A DNA stretch of 64,000 bases from Terfezia claveryi (Eukaryota > Ascomycota > Pezizomycetes > Pezizales > Pezizaceae). Below the pieces are notes generated by a model. It ran no database searches. It saw nothing but the letters and a program-made list of their open reading frames with translations, and was not told the DNA's origin. The stretch spans positions 27,162-91,161 of the forward strand of contig WHUX01000212.1 of assembly GCA_015179025.1 (NCBI GenBank). Direction: 5' to 3'. The position numbers and the translations under genes are program-made. This document shows, one piece after another, positions 1 to 12,073 of this stretch (positions are counted from its first letter, which is position 1; each line of letters starts with the position of its first letter).

Positions 1-2611
1 AATTGATCTCCAAATGAAAGGAGGAGACTTAATCAATTCTTAATTTGTATACTTATACAAAATACTGACTAGAAGTATCGAGAAGAAATCATTAAGTACT
101 GCAATTAAAGGCTCCAAAGGAACAATAGATAAAGCTTATACTATCAAACTAGATTGGATAGGTTAGATAGAAGAATGAATGTTCTATGTAGCTCATTTGA
201 CTGAATAGGATATGATACTAGGAGAACCTGCTCTTAATAAAGTATAAGCAATAATTCCTGCCCATTAGGAACCAGTCACTATCCAACCAGAAAATATTCC
301 TTGATTCCAGCTAAGTGTATGGAAGGGATCTAGAACCATGGCGAATGGTATAAGATCAGCATATACCTAGGTCATCTGTAAATCTGTTATAGATTATAGT
401 AAACCAGATAATTGGAAAAATGTTAGTGATGCAGAAGATACTAATTCAGAAAGAGAACTCATGACAGCTGTTTCTACAGTACAGAAACAATTTAACTCTA
501 TAACAGAGTTTTCCTTATTATTTCCTGAGACAATTCCATAAGAATTACCACTACTAAGAAAGATTAATTACTCTATAAAACTAAAAGTAGGAGCTACTTA
601 GATACCAAAATGGCAACTTTCAGGACATCGATTTAGACAACAAATCCATAACAAATTAGTTGAAGAAGAAGTATCAAGTTACATATATAGAGTAGAAAAT
701 GATACAAATGGTATAGTCATATTTACTATTACTAAACAAGATAAACAGGAAGAAGCTAAACACAACAATGACTGTCGAGACTACAATTTAGCTGTCAAAC
801 CAGACCACACTCTATTGCCAGATATTAATGAAGCAATTGAACTAGTTACAGAGAATCCCATTTGGACTAAGCTCGACTTAGCTAACAGATTTGTTAATAT
901 CAGAATTAATAAAGAATCTAAGTAACTCTCTACCTTTTTATGTCACCTGAGATATTTTGGAAGCAGAAATATACAACAAGGGGATTGTAATGCACCAGCT
1001 ACCATGGTTCACATTATGCATAATATTTTTAAAGACATGGTCTATAAAAATTTAATTATCTATAATGATAATATTATTATATTCTCAAAAACGTATGAAG
1101 AATATATAGAATTATTGAAGAAAGTACTTTAACATCTACAGGATGACAAATTCTATCTCAAAGAAAGAAAATACCAGTTCTTTACTCCTAGATTGGAAAT
1201 CTTATGACATATTTTGATATCAGATAGATTACATGTAGACTTAAAGAAAAGGACTACTATATTAACATTTCCAACTCCTACAAGAAAAAAGGATCTCAGA
1301 GGATTCCTTGGAATTGTTAATTATCTCAGTAGATTTATTCCTAACTCAGTGTCATATGCAAGCACCCTGTCAGAACTGCAAGGAAAAACAAAGAAATAGA
1401 AATAGACAAATACTTATAACGCAGCGTTTGAAAAGCTTAAGGAACTCATGAATCCCCTACATGTTTTAAAACTCTGGAATAATGGGTCTACTAAACCCAA
1501 ATATTTAGTTTGTGATGCTAATGATATAGTACTAGAATCATGGATTGGTCAAGGACCATTGATGCATATTAGACCATCATGCTTCCACTCTAGAAAATTT
1601 AATCCAGTACAACTCAATTATCCTATCTTTCAAAAGGAATTATTAGTGATCATTGACACATTAAAATTTTTTGAAGCACAATTAAGAGGTTACAAGTTCA
1701 CTATCCTTATTGACCACAAACCATTAGTAACCTTCCATATCTAAATACCTGCAAGTCCAAAATTGAGGTGATGGCAAGATTACCTAATAGAATTTGATAC
1801 AGACATACAGCATACTGCAGGAAAGCAAAATTTGATAGTAGATGCTCTATCAAGAAAGCATAAATACTTGGACACTCCCACCACTGAGGATGATTATATT
1901 TCCAATAATATCAATCCTCCTAACTATACCTACAACTGCAATATCTCTACCAATGCTCTAAAAACCTTCCATTTACTAGAAACCTCCACTCAGAACAATA
2001 TGGTTTCTCACGGAGCTATCAATTTCAAGCATGTCAACTGTAACTTCAACAAATGTCATGGAAGAGCTAAAGAACTTGGACATCATATCTTCTATCTATA
2101 CTTCGAGGGCATTCTAGACAAAGAAGGTGAATATGATATGATGAAGGAAGAAAAGTCCTCATATGATAAGACTCTATCCACCATCCTAGAAAAGGTTTTT
2201 AGTGGGTATAATTGTATACCTAATATAAATAAGAATAAACATTTAACAGTTCTTAGACTAAGATATAGACCTCTCTCTTCTGAAAATGCACAACAAAATA
2301 TCCTCATTCCTGAAGAAGCAAACGAAATTGCGATTAACCTAGCTTATAGCAATTGGCAACAATATAAAAGGATGTATTAGTCCTTTTGTGGAGATTTCTA
2401 CTGTCCAACTCATGGTAGTTCCCATGTCATAAATAACCATATGTTCATCATTGAAATGTGTGCAATCTGCAACTACCATGGATATGGCAGTTTGAACTAT
2501 GACCTTTCAGCCTCAGTTCTTAAGAAGGAGAAGTAATTCCATATGTTTCGTATTGTGCACCTTGTATCCACAAATGAGTCCCGAAAGGAACTAGCACTAG
2601 TACAACAAACA
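1..2611 (+). mobile_element. Gyp-1 copy A: 5'- and 3'-truncated Ty3/gypsy retrotransposon
   Basis: The window opens inside the protease region of a Ty3/gypsy element; the first bases match copy B from about 6041. In order one can read protease remnant (1-120), reverse transcriptase (about 600-1230), RNase H (about 1270-1880) and the Cys/His-rich linker (about 1890-2600). The frame is full of TAA and TAG codons where copies B-D have CAA, CAG or TGG, so it is a dead, RIP-like-mutated copy. The RT active site reads YNDN instead of YIDD. At 2611 the internal sequence stops abruptly and an LTR begins, so integrase, chromodomain and its own downstream end are missing here. It is the most decayed of the four copies. 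Confidence 0.9.
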
Positions 2612-3289
2612 TGTAATGGAGAACGTTGTTTCCTTGCTTATATAATTGATTATATAATTTTGTATTTCCTATATTACTACTAGGTTATGTAACTAAGCTC
2701 TCGGTTGAAGGACTAGCCTTCTACCACCTCCTATTGCTTTATAAGTGTCCATAGCACGCGGAATTTGCCATGGGAAGTTCCATGGCACTTGCCATATGAA
2801 GACACCCTCATTATGGCTGCGTGATCTCTGTTTAAGGCGTGTGACTCATTACTATGGCCACATGACTATCGTTTAAGGCGTGTGATTCATTACTATGGCC
2901 ACATGACCCCTTTTGTACAGCGCACCACCTTCTGGTGTGCCACCCTTTATTGTATTTATTTCCTTAGTTATCAGATCTCAGAGGAATTTAAATAGGCCAC
3001 TGGATTCCCTCTGGAATCCACAGAAAGAGAAGAAGCAACCAAGCAAGCATACAGAGCAAGCAAGCCTATATTCCGATTAGATTAAGATCATATAGCTTAA
3101 ATAGCACAAATCATATAAGATAGATTACACCAGTTAATTACTGTTCCCTTCGGGAACGTACCACATAGTAATCTCCCTACCCTTCTGAGGTCTTACCTCA
3201 GCAGAACCGAAATACACAAACGTCCATGCCTATGGATATAGATTGTATAAACGGTACTGAATGAATACTGTCTAGTACCATTCATTACA
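2612..3289 (+). repeat. LTR of Gyp-1 (left LTR of copy B)
   Basis: Begins TGTAATGG and ends CATTACA, a short inverted terminus of the usual TG..CA kind. It contains a roughly 37 bp direct repeat (about 2831-2868 and 2869-2906, with the core ACTATGGCCACATGAC) and a TATA-like AATTTAAATAGG near 2988. Homologous copies lie at 11404-12073, 13813-14447 and 60421-61103 (minus). Confidence 0.9.
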
Positions 3290-4103
3290 TTTTTTTTAAC
3301 TTACTTACCTAATCTTTACTCTTAAATCCAAGACCTGATCAATCTTCGGATACCTTTATTACCCTCACGCAAGTGTATACAATTTGACACCTAAGTGCAC
3401 ATATGAAATCGATATTGTTATTCAACTAGCTAGCCAACAAAAAATCCAACAAACGAGACATCAGACTCTCAACTGCAGTACATCAACAAAAGACTTAGAA
3501 GCAAGCTAAGCAGAGCTCTAACGGGCAGTGGTATCCCACATTAAACAATCCCACCCTCGTTCACAACACTTTTCCCAATAAGATTGACAACTCATCTTGC
3601 ACTTCTGGCAACCGCCATTACATCTGTACCTGTAAATCCAGTACACCATTGAAAAACCGGCCCCCCAGGTCCCAGGAATAATTGGTCTAAACAACTAAGC
3701 GTCACAATCCCAAGGCTCAAATCTCGCTGCCTCCACTGCAGCCATTTTCTCTAGAAAAGAATTACCTCTATCAGAACCTTCCTTAGGCCCAGACATCTCT
3801 ACCAATACCTCTGCGCCCCCAACGTCTACCTCAACACACCAATCAAGAAAAGTGACACTCTTGCCAGAAGAACTAGAACAAGATTCTAGACCAGTAGACG
3901 AAGAAAAACCAGGACCATAAGAAACATCAGGATCCTGACATCCAGCCTAACCAGCCTCGTGAGCCACCGAGCCAACAGAACCGTCAGTCAAATGGAGATC
4001 ATAAGGATCATCAGCCACCATACCATCAGCACACAAAGGTGCTAAAGAAGAAAAGTAACTCGATGATCGTATCGCATAACAAGCTGCATTTGGTTGCGGA
4101 TAG
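3290..4103 (+). other. Leader between LTR and gag in Gyp-1 copy B
   Basis: About 0.8 kb without a sense reading frame. It starts with a T8 run right after the LTR, and I find no convincing tRNA-complementary primer site (TGG...) in the first 30 bases. The distal part (about 3700-4100) is open on the minus strand except for one stop at the end of the antisense frame from 4390 to 3947; the same antisense frame is open in copy C. Confidence 0.6.
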
Positions 4104-6020
4104 ATGACGAACCCAGACATAATGGCATCTGAACTTAGTAAGAAGACTAAGAGGTCGAGACGGTTAACTATATTACCCGAAGATATTAAGAAATTAGTAG
4201 AAGAAACTTCCAGAAAGACCAGATTTATAGTTCCTAACAGAGAAGGGGAAATAAATCTGCCCATGGATATAGAAATAGGAGAACCAGGTAGAGCAGGAAC
4301 TAAACTATATTTTAGTATGGTTCTACCTCTCGCACCAGAAGAATTTTGGGATAGACATTTTCCAACAATTGAGGAGATTTTGAAATACACTCACTCAATG
4401 GGACATGCCCAACAGTATCATCTTGATGATACTTGACTCTTAATGGAAGCCGTAGTAAAACACTATTTATGGCTAACACATTACCCATTCAAAGAAAAGG
4501 ACTTAGAAATGAACGCATTTTTAAGTAAAGAATTAAAGAAACCTGTTGTTCCACTCTTAAGGAAACCGAATTGGGTAATACATAACTGGGAAGAAGTAAT
4601 GGCATTCATGATGAGTAGCACTCATCTAGAAGAATCAGCATATACCGCAGAGGATTTTTTCAATCCTAGCAAAGAACTTCCAGGAGCGTTCCTGAGAATA
4701 CCAAAAGATCTATCAAAAGGCAAAGGTCGAGCACCTGAGACACCAGAAAGGAGGACTGGGTCAGCCAAAGAACCAGAACATAAAGACCAACCACCAGAAG
4801 ATATAGAATTACCAGAAGACAATGATGATCTAGATGCAGGACTAGACCAACAGAAGCAGAAAACACAAGGAGAAGGACAAGACCCCAATGATAGTGGAAA
4901 TGATAGCTCGGACTCTGATAAGGCATCGTCAGTTGCAAGTCAAACTCTTAAAAGAAAACCCAAACGAGGAAAATCAGTTGAACACCAGCAATGGGAATCT
5001 ACAACAGGAATAGTTACAACAGGTAACCATAAAGCAACGAATGCTTTAAAAGGAATAAAGATTGATATGCCAGAAAAATTAAGAGGAGAAGACAAAAAAT
5101 GGTAAGACTTATAGTATTTTGACTCTTGTGCTACAGCAATGCAATGTTGGTTTATTCTCAAAAGAATAGATTTAGAAGGCACTGCAGCTTTGGAAATTGT
5201 TAGATTCAGAATGGAAGAAGCGCACTCACTACTTATAATCAGTTTCTATAAGAAAAAGGAAAGAATACGACATTTTTGGTTTCATACTAGAGCTAAGGGA
5301 TTTTCTGATACCCTCTACTAGTAAGGACATTTTGTGGAAACGATGGGAGACAGCCACACCATACAAGGACGGACGTCACATAGGAATCAAACAGTTTGCC
5401 AACTGGTTACTGAAATGCAAATCAAATTGATTGACAAGGTTAGCAAACAATCAATATCGCAGGAAGTAAAAAGAAGAAAGTTTCTTAATCACCTGCTGCC
5501 ATATATGTCAGCTACATTAATTCCTATAATCAAAGAAGAATGGTCATATGATTAGCTCGTACATAAAGCGGAGTCATATGAAGCTTCCCAGAAGGATATT
5601 GCCCCACTATCCACAACAAATACATCCTGACGACAACACCCTCGGAATGAAAATCGAAGTCACGGTCCACGTAGGGACCAGAATCAATGACAAAAAACAG
5701 GATTTAATCCTAGTAGCAATCCCAACACCAAACCCAACACAGAAAATCAGAAGGACTCAGATTAGGACACCATCATAAAAAAATTGGATCAGAAGACGAA
5801 TATGCAATTAATTAGAGACAAGAAATATCTATGGTGTTGGAATCCTGGACACTCCTATAAGGACTGTAGGAAACGAAAAAATAAAGTACCTATGCGTACA
5901 GCCGCACAAGATTTAGCTATGCCGATAGCCACCAAGGATAAAAACAACAAGGATAAAATCAAGGAACGACCCTTGTCAAGACAGGTACCAGATTTTAGCA
6001 AAGTATTCGTTAAAGCTAAC
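4104..6020 (+). pseudogene. gag of Gyp-1 copy B (capsid and nucleocapsid), broken
   Basis: The start ATG at 4104 is followed by a basic N-terminus (SKKTKRSRR), a Ty3-type capsid region and an acidic, proline-rich hinge (about 4700-4920) full of E, D and Q. A capsid C-terminal segment lies near 5460-5580 (MSATLIPIIKEEW). A zinc knuckle lies near 5825-5872, in which CWNPGHSYKDC is visible but the first cysteine of the CX2CX4HX4C pattern is tyrosine. Stops at 4434-4436 and 5103-5105 and shifts near 5220-5340 and 5590 break it. Several stops sit where copy C has CGA or CAA. Gag would assemble the particle and bind RNA. Confidence 0.85.
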
Positions 6021-8299
6021 GAACACCCCGCACTAGCTTTAATTGATCTCCAAATGAAGGGAGGAGACTTAATCAATTCTCAATTTGTACACCTATACAA
6101 AATACCAACTAGAAGTATCGAAAGAAATCATTAAGTACTGCAATTAAAGGCTCAAAGGAACGATAGACAAAGCTTGTACTATCAAACTTGATTGGATAGG
6201 TTATGTAAAGAACGAACGTTCTATGTAGCTCATTTGACTGGATGGGACATGATACTAGTAGAACCTGCTCTCAGCAAAGTGCGAGCAATAATTCCTGCCC
6301 ATCAGGAACCAGTTACTATCCAACCAGAAAACATTCCACGATTCCAGCTAAGTGTATGGAAAGGATCTAGAACTATAGCGAATAGTATAAGATCAACATA
6401 TACTCAGGTCAGCTGCGAATCAGTTACAGATTATAGTGAACCAGATAATTGGGAAAATATTAGTGACACGGAAGAAACTAATTCAGAAAAAGAACTCGTG
6501 ATAGCTGTTTCTACGGTACAGAAACAATTCAACCCTGTAACGGAGTTTCCCTTATTATTTCCCAAGACAATTCCATGGGAATTGCCTCCACTAAGAAAAA
6601 TTAATCACTCTATCAAACCAAAAGCAGGAGCTACTTGGATACCAAAATGGTGACCCTCAGGACATCGATTTAGACAACAAATCCATGACAAATTAGTCGA
6701 AGAAGAAGCATCAGGTCGCATATATAGAGTAGAAAATGACATAAATGCTGTAGTCATGTTACTATCCCTAAACGAGATAAACCGGAAGAAGCCAGACATG
6801 TCAATGACTGTCGAGACCGCAATTTAGCCGTCGAACCGGACCACATCCCATTGCCAGATATTAATAAGAAATTGAACTAGAAGTGAAAATCCCATTTGGA
6901 CTAAGCTTGATTTAGCCGACGGATTTTTTAATATTAGGAACAATAAAGAATCTGTGCAATACTCTACCTTTTTATGTCACATGGGATATTTCATAAGTAG
7001 AGTTATGCAACAAGGGGATCGTAACGCACCAGCTACCATAGGTTCGCGTTATGCATGAAATTTTTAAGGACATGGTCTATAAAAATTTAATCATCTATAT
7101 TGATGATATTATTATATTCTCTAAAACGTATGAAGAACATGTAGAATTATTGAAGAAAGTACTTCAACGTCTACAGGATGAGAAATTCTATCTCAAAGAA
7201 AGCAAAGCCAGTTCTTTACTCCAAGATTGGAAATCTTAGGACACGTTTTGACATCAGATGGATTACATGTTGACCCAAAGAAGAGGACTACTATATTAAC
7301 ATTTCCAACTCCTACAAGAAAAAAGGATCTTAGAGGATTCCTTGGAATTGTTAATTATCTTAGCAGATTTATTCCAGACTTGGCATCGTGTGCAAGCACC
7401 CTGTCAGAACTGCAAGGAGAAACAAAGAAATGGGAATGGACAGATACTCATAATGCAGCGTTTGAAAAACTCAAGGAACTCGTGAATTCCCCACATGTTT
7501 TAAAACCCTGGAATAATGAATCTACTGAACCCAAATATTTAGTCTTTGATGCTAGTGATATAGGACTAGGATCTTGGATAGGTCAAGGACCGTTGATGTA
7601 CATCAGACCATCATGCTTCTACTCTAGAAAATTTAATCCAGTACAACTCAATTATCCTACCTTTCAAAAGGAATTATTAGCGATTATTGACTCATTATAA
7701 TTTTTTGAAGCCAATTAAGAGGTCACAAGTTCACTATCCTTACAGACCACAAACTGTTAGTAACCTTCCATACTCAAACACCTGTAAGTCAAAAATTGAG
7801 GCGATGGCAAGATTACCTAATGGAATTTGATACAGACATACAGCATACCGCAGGAAAGGAAAATATGATAGCAGACACTCTATCAAGAAAGCATAAATAC
7901 TTGGATACTCCCACCACCGAGGACGATTATATCTCCAACAGCATCGATCCTCCTAACCATACCTACAACCGCAACATCTCTACCAATGCTTTAAGAACTT
8001 TCCACTCACTAGAAACCTCTACTCAGAACAATATGGTTTCTTATGGAGCTATCAATTTCATGCATGTCGACTGCGACTTCAACAAATGTCATGGAAGAGC
8101 CGAAGAACTTGGACACCATATCTTCTGTCCATACTTTGAGAGCATCCATGACGAAGAAAGCGAATATGACATGATGAAAGAAGAAGAGTCCTCAGAAGAC
8201 GAGACTCTATCCAGTATACCAGAAGAAGTTTTCAGCGGGTATGATCGTGTACCCAATATAAACAAGAACAAACCCTTAACAGTTTTTGGACTAAGATAT

Positions 8300-9020
8300 A
8301 GGCCTCCATCTTCTGAAAACGCACAACAAAATACCCTCGCTCCTGAAGAAGTGAAAGAAATTGCTATCGACCTGGCTCATAGCAATTGGCAACAACACAA
8401 AAGGATGCACTGGTCCTTTTGCGGTGACTTTTACTGTCCAGTTCATGGCAGCTCTCACCCCATGAACAACCGCATGTTCACCATCGAAACATATGCAATC
8501 TGCAACCACCACGGACATCAGCAAAGAATATTTGGCGCCCTGGCGCCCTGCAGTGGCGCCCTGACGCCAGCGGTCTAGTAGCGGCCGCTGTGGCTCCAGC
8601 GGCGCCCTGGGCGCCCGGGCGCCATTCTAGCGATCGGCCGGTCATATTTTCAGTGCATTTCGGTCGGAAATATGGCGCCCGGTGGCTCCTAGTGGCGCCA
8701 GGGCGCCAGCGATCCGGTTTGGTGCCTTTGAGATTGACAGCTTGCCTTTAGGGGCGCCAGTGGCGCCAGAGGCACAAGGGGCAACCAAGATTCTTTGCTG
8801 ATGTAGACCTCTATCTTATAAAAAGATACAACAAAACAACCTCGCTCCTAAAGAATCGAAAGAAATTGCTATTGACCTAGCTAATAGCAATTGGCAACAA
8901 CACAAAAAGATGCACTAGTCCTTTTACCAAGATTTTTGCTGTCTAGCTTATAGCAGCTTCCATGCCATGAACAATCATATATTTATTGTCAAAACATGTG
9001 CAATTTGCAAGCACCATGGA
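8300..9020 (+). repeat. 215 bp direct duplication of Gyp-1 linker flanking the GC-rich insert
   Basis: Positions 8300-8514 and 8805-9020 both encode the same linker segment (CACAACAAAA..., AGCAATTGGCAACAACACAAAA). The upstream repeat is close to copies C and D and nearly stop-free; the downstream one carries several transition stops (for example CACTAGTCC where the upstream has CACTGGTCC). Two differently aged Gyp-1 copies therefore meet here. Confidence 0.75.
8515..8804. mobile_element. GC-rich MITE-like insert with 15 bp perfect terminal inverted repeats
   Basis: A 290 bp block of very high GC content lies inside the AT-rich Gyp-1 copy B. It begins ACATCAGCAAAGAAT and ends with the exact reverse complement. 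The interior holds about eleven GGCGCC palindromes, mostly as GGCGCCCTG or GTGGCGCCAG. No protein is encoded. It sits between two copies of a 215 bp stretch of the retrotransposon. The termini could come from a small DNA transposon; I do not recognise the superfamily, and no clear target duplication outside the inverted repeat is seen. Confidence 0.7.
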
Positions 9021-11403
9021 CATGGCAGTTTGAACTGTGACCTGTCAGCCTTAGTTCTTAAAAAGGAGAAGGAATTCCTTACGACTCGTATTGCGCATCT
9101 CATATCTGCAAATGAGCCTCAAAAGGAACTAGCACCAGTACAATAAACACCAGCTTATCTACCTCCACGAGCTCTCAGCTGCAAAGATGCTATCCAAGAA
9201 ATCAGAGAATGAGCAAAAAGATGGATTACTAACAAACCAACATACCATACTCTCCAACCCAACATTTAGTTCAGTAACTTTACTGAACAAATGAGCACCC
9301 AACAAATAGAACAGGAGATCATGAATACTCCTGTTGCCCTACAACAACCATAGAATACACCTCAACAACCAGCTACAACTGCTAGCAGCAGTAATGCAAT
9401 TCCAATCAATACCGCCGCCGTCACTACTCGTTATAAAAAGCAAGTAGCCATTGATGAACATTCACTCTCTTTCATTCAGGACACCAAAACCTCTAGACAG
9501 CATTGTTATTTCTGTAAGTTCTCAGGACATAAGGCTTCTACATATAAGGAAAAGAAACTCACCATCAATGAGTTCAATATAAGGATTGAACTGACCCTCA
9601 ACAAGTTTATTGAAGAGAAACATATCAGTGACAGATGGGAGGATGACAAGGACTACTTCATCACATACTGCCTTGACCAAGGTACAGGTATGAAAGCTGC
9701 ATATCAATCATACATGAGAGTATGTCCTATCTGGAAGAACTACTATAATACCTTTGTGAACCATGAGGATCATAGAAGAAAAGATAGATTTTTGTATGTC
9801 AAGAACCAACAAGGACAATGGAGATTAGTCATACCCTCTACCTTTAACATTGAAGGTAAGAACTATCTCAAATTGGTTATTAAAGATGCACATAAAGCAA
9901 CCACTCATGGTGGCATTGAAAAAACAATGAAATATCTTACTGATAGATATGATTGCCAGTCCTTTACAGAATCAACTAAGGACTATATTAGAAGTTGTGA
10001 TACCTGTCAATGGACAAAGTATTCCAACAAGGCACCACTTGGACTCGTAACTCCATTACATGTACCAAGCAGGTCATGGACTAACATATTGATAGATTTT
10101 CTTAAGTTAGCACCTGTATTTACTAAGTGTTCAATTTTGTACCCGAATATTCCTATTGAAGAAGATTATATAGTTTGTATTTTATGACTTTAGACGAGTG
10201 TCAATAGACAATTAGGATTCAAGTTTCTTATTCCTGTCTCAGATAAATTCATAGCAGAACAATATACTGCTATCTTTGATACTTATGTAGTCCCAACTAT
10301 GGGATACTCTTTCTGTATTGTTTTTGACCATGACAATCTTTTTATGTCAACACACTTTCAAGATTAGGCTAGGAATAAAGGAATCAAGATGGAACCGTCC
10401 ACCATATATCATCCACATGCAGATGGACAATCAGAAATTGTGAACAAAGAAATTCTACAAGTAGCAAGAGTTTTTAAAATCGAAGGATTTGATTAGCTAT
10501 AGAAACTACCAGAGATACAATTGAAACTTAACTCTAGATATAATGCCGCGAGATAGAATAGTCTCTTTTCCACACTATTTGGATTTAATGCATATCTTGG
10601 CATATCGATACTTCCATACCTCATTAATGCATATGTACTAGCAAATGAACATCATGAGGTAATATCTAAAAACCTATATGATACCAAGAAGAATCAAGTA
10701 TCTCAAGCAAACAAACGACTACCCAATACAGCCAAATTTTCAGTCAGACAATAAGTTATGCTTTCCTAAAAAAATGTCAACCTGTCGAACGTCTCACTCA
10801 AACTCAAACCAAAATGGCTAGGCCCATCTCCCATTATTTCTAGTAATCCGAAATGCAATAACTATAGCCTAAACCTATCTAGTCAACCCAACCTCTGCCT
10901 CATATATAATACTTTTCATATTAGCAAACTCAAACCATACTATAAAAACGATCCTACCTAGTTCCCTCATAGACAATCTCAAGAACCAAGACCAATTCAA
11001 GATGATTATTATGAAGTTAAAAAGGTATTAGAATTTAGAACAGCTCCTCAAACTGGAGAAAGATAATATAAGGTCAGATGGCTAGGATACTCTCTTAAAC
11101 ATGATTCCTGGGTAAATGCCAAGGATATCACTACTGAAATTCTTCAAGACTTCTGCATAACCAGAATTATAGAAGATACATTAAAGAGACATTGAAAAAC
11201 TAAAGAAAAACAAGGACCACGAACCAGAAAGGAGATTAAAGCTCTCATTCAACAAGAACGAGATAGAATCATGAGTCATAGAAATAGTAAAGATATTTAT
11301 GTTAATGCAAATGTATTAACAATATATCAAATCCTAAGATGTATGGAAACCAATATAGCAGAGCAAGAGAAGTAAGGATAGGAAATCCTTCTATGTAGAG
11401 AAG

Positions 11404-12073
11404 TATAATAGAGAATATTGTTTCATTGCTTATATAATTGATTATATACTTTTGTATTTCCTATATTACTACTATATTATCTAACTAAGCCTCTCGGTTG
11501 AAGGACTAGCCTTCAACCACCTCCTATTGCTTTATAAGTATCCACATCATGCGGAATTTGCCATGGGAAGTTCCATGGTACTTACCATATAAAGACACCC
11601 TCAGTATGGCCGCATGACCTCTGTTTAAAGTGTATGACTCATTACTATGGCCACATGACTATTATTTAAGGTGTATGACTCATTACTATGGCCACATGAC
11701 CCCTTTTATATAGTGCACTACCTTCTTGTATGCCACCCTTTATTGTTTTTATTTCCTTAGTCATCAGATCTCCAAGGAGTATAAATAGGCCACTAGATTC
11801 CATCTGGAATCTACAAGAAGCAACAAGCAAGCACACAGAGCAAGCAAGCCTATATTCCGATCAGATCAAGATCATATAGCTGAGATAGCATAAATTATAT
11901 AAGATAGATTACACCAGTTAATTACTGTTCCCTCCGGAAATGTCCTATATAGTAATCTCCCTACCCTTCTGAGGTCTTACCTCAGTAGAACTGAAATACA
12001 CAAATGTCCATGCCTACAGATATAGATTGTATAAACAGTACCGAATGAATACTGTCTAGTACTATTCATTACA
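11404..12073 (+). repeat. Right LTR of Gyp-1 copy B
   Basis: Homologous to 2612-3289 over its full length but with many G-to-A and C-to-T changes, including the terminus (TATAATAGAG). A TATA box (GTATAAATAGG) lies near 11779. It ends CATTACA at 12073. Confidence 0.88.

Larger units (their letters stand above)
6020..11195 (+). pseudogene. pol of Gyp-1 copy B (protease-like, RT, RNase H, zinc linker, integrase, chromodomain), broken
   Basis: Domains in order: protease-like segment (about 6025-6120; ALID followed by LQMKGG instead of the DSG/DTG triad). RT (about 6640-7230) has YIDDIIIFS at its active site and the MQQGDRNAPAT motif seen in many fungal gypsy elements. RNase H (about 7300-7890) shows the FDASD and TDH motifs. 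A 1.7 kb linker has Cys/His motifs (about 7890-9560). Integrase (about 9600-10790) shows the CDTCQ zinc element and the first catalytic Asp in LIDFLK. The chromodomain (about 11000-11190) contains YKVRWLGY. Frameshifts near 6870, 7220 and 7700, an insertion at 8515-8804 and many TAG/TGA codons prevent expression. Confidence 0.88.
2612..12073 (+). mobile_element. Gyp-1 copy B: Ty3/gypsy chromovirus-like retrotransposon with two LTRs
   Basis: A 9.46 kb unit with LTRs at 2612-3289 and 11404-12073 in the same orientation. Internal order: an 0.8 kb leader, gag, protease-like region, RT, RNase H, long Cys/His linker, integrase, chromodomain. This RT-RNaseH-IN order with a terminal chromodomain is typical of Ty3/gypsy chromoviruses. 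The LTRs differ at many transition sites (TGTAATGG against TATAATAG at the 5' ends), so the copy is old. Flanking 5 bp (AAACA left, TACAA right) do not match, so no target duplication is visible; copy A may have been its target or the left LTR may be a recombination product. The downstream half carries more stops than the upstream half, and the switch coincides with the insert at 8515-8804. Confidence 0.9.

Noticed and set aside
3947..4390. Antisense 147-codon frame over the gag start of copy B as a host gene
   Set aside because: It lies within the retrotransposon and partly mirrors gag; noted only as a conserved antisense frame.
2612..12073. Target-site duplication around Gyp-1 copy B
   Set aside because: AAACA and TACAA at the two ends do not match.
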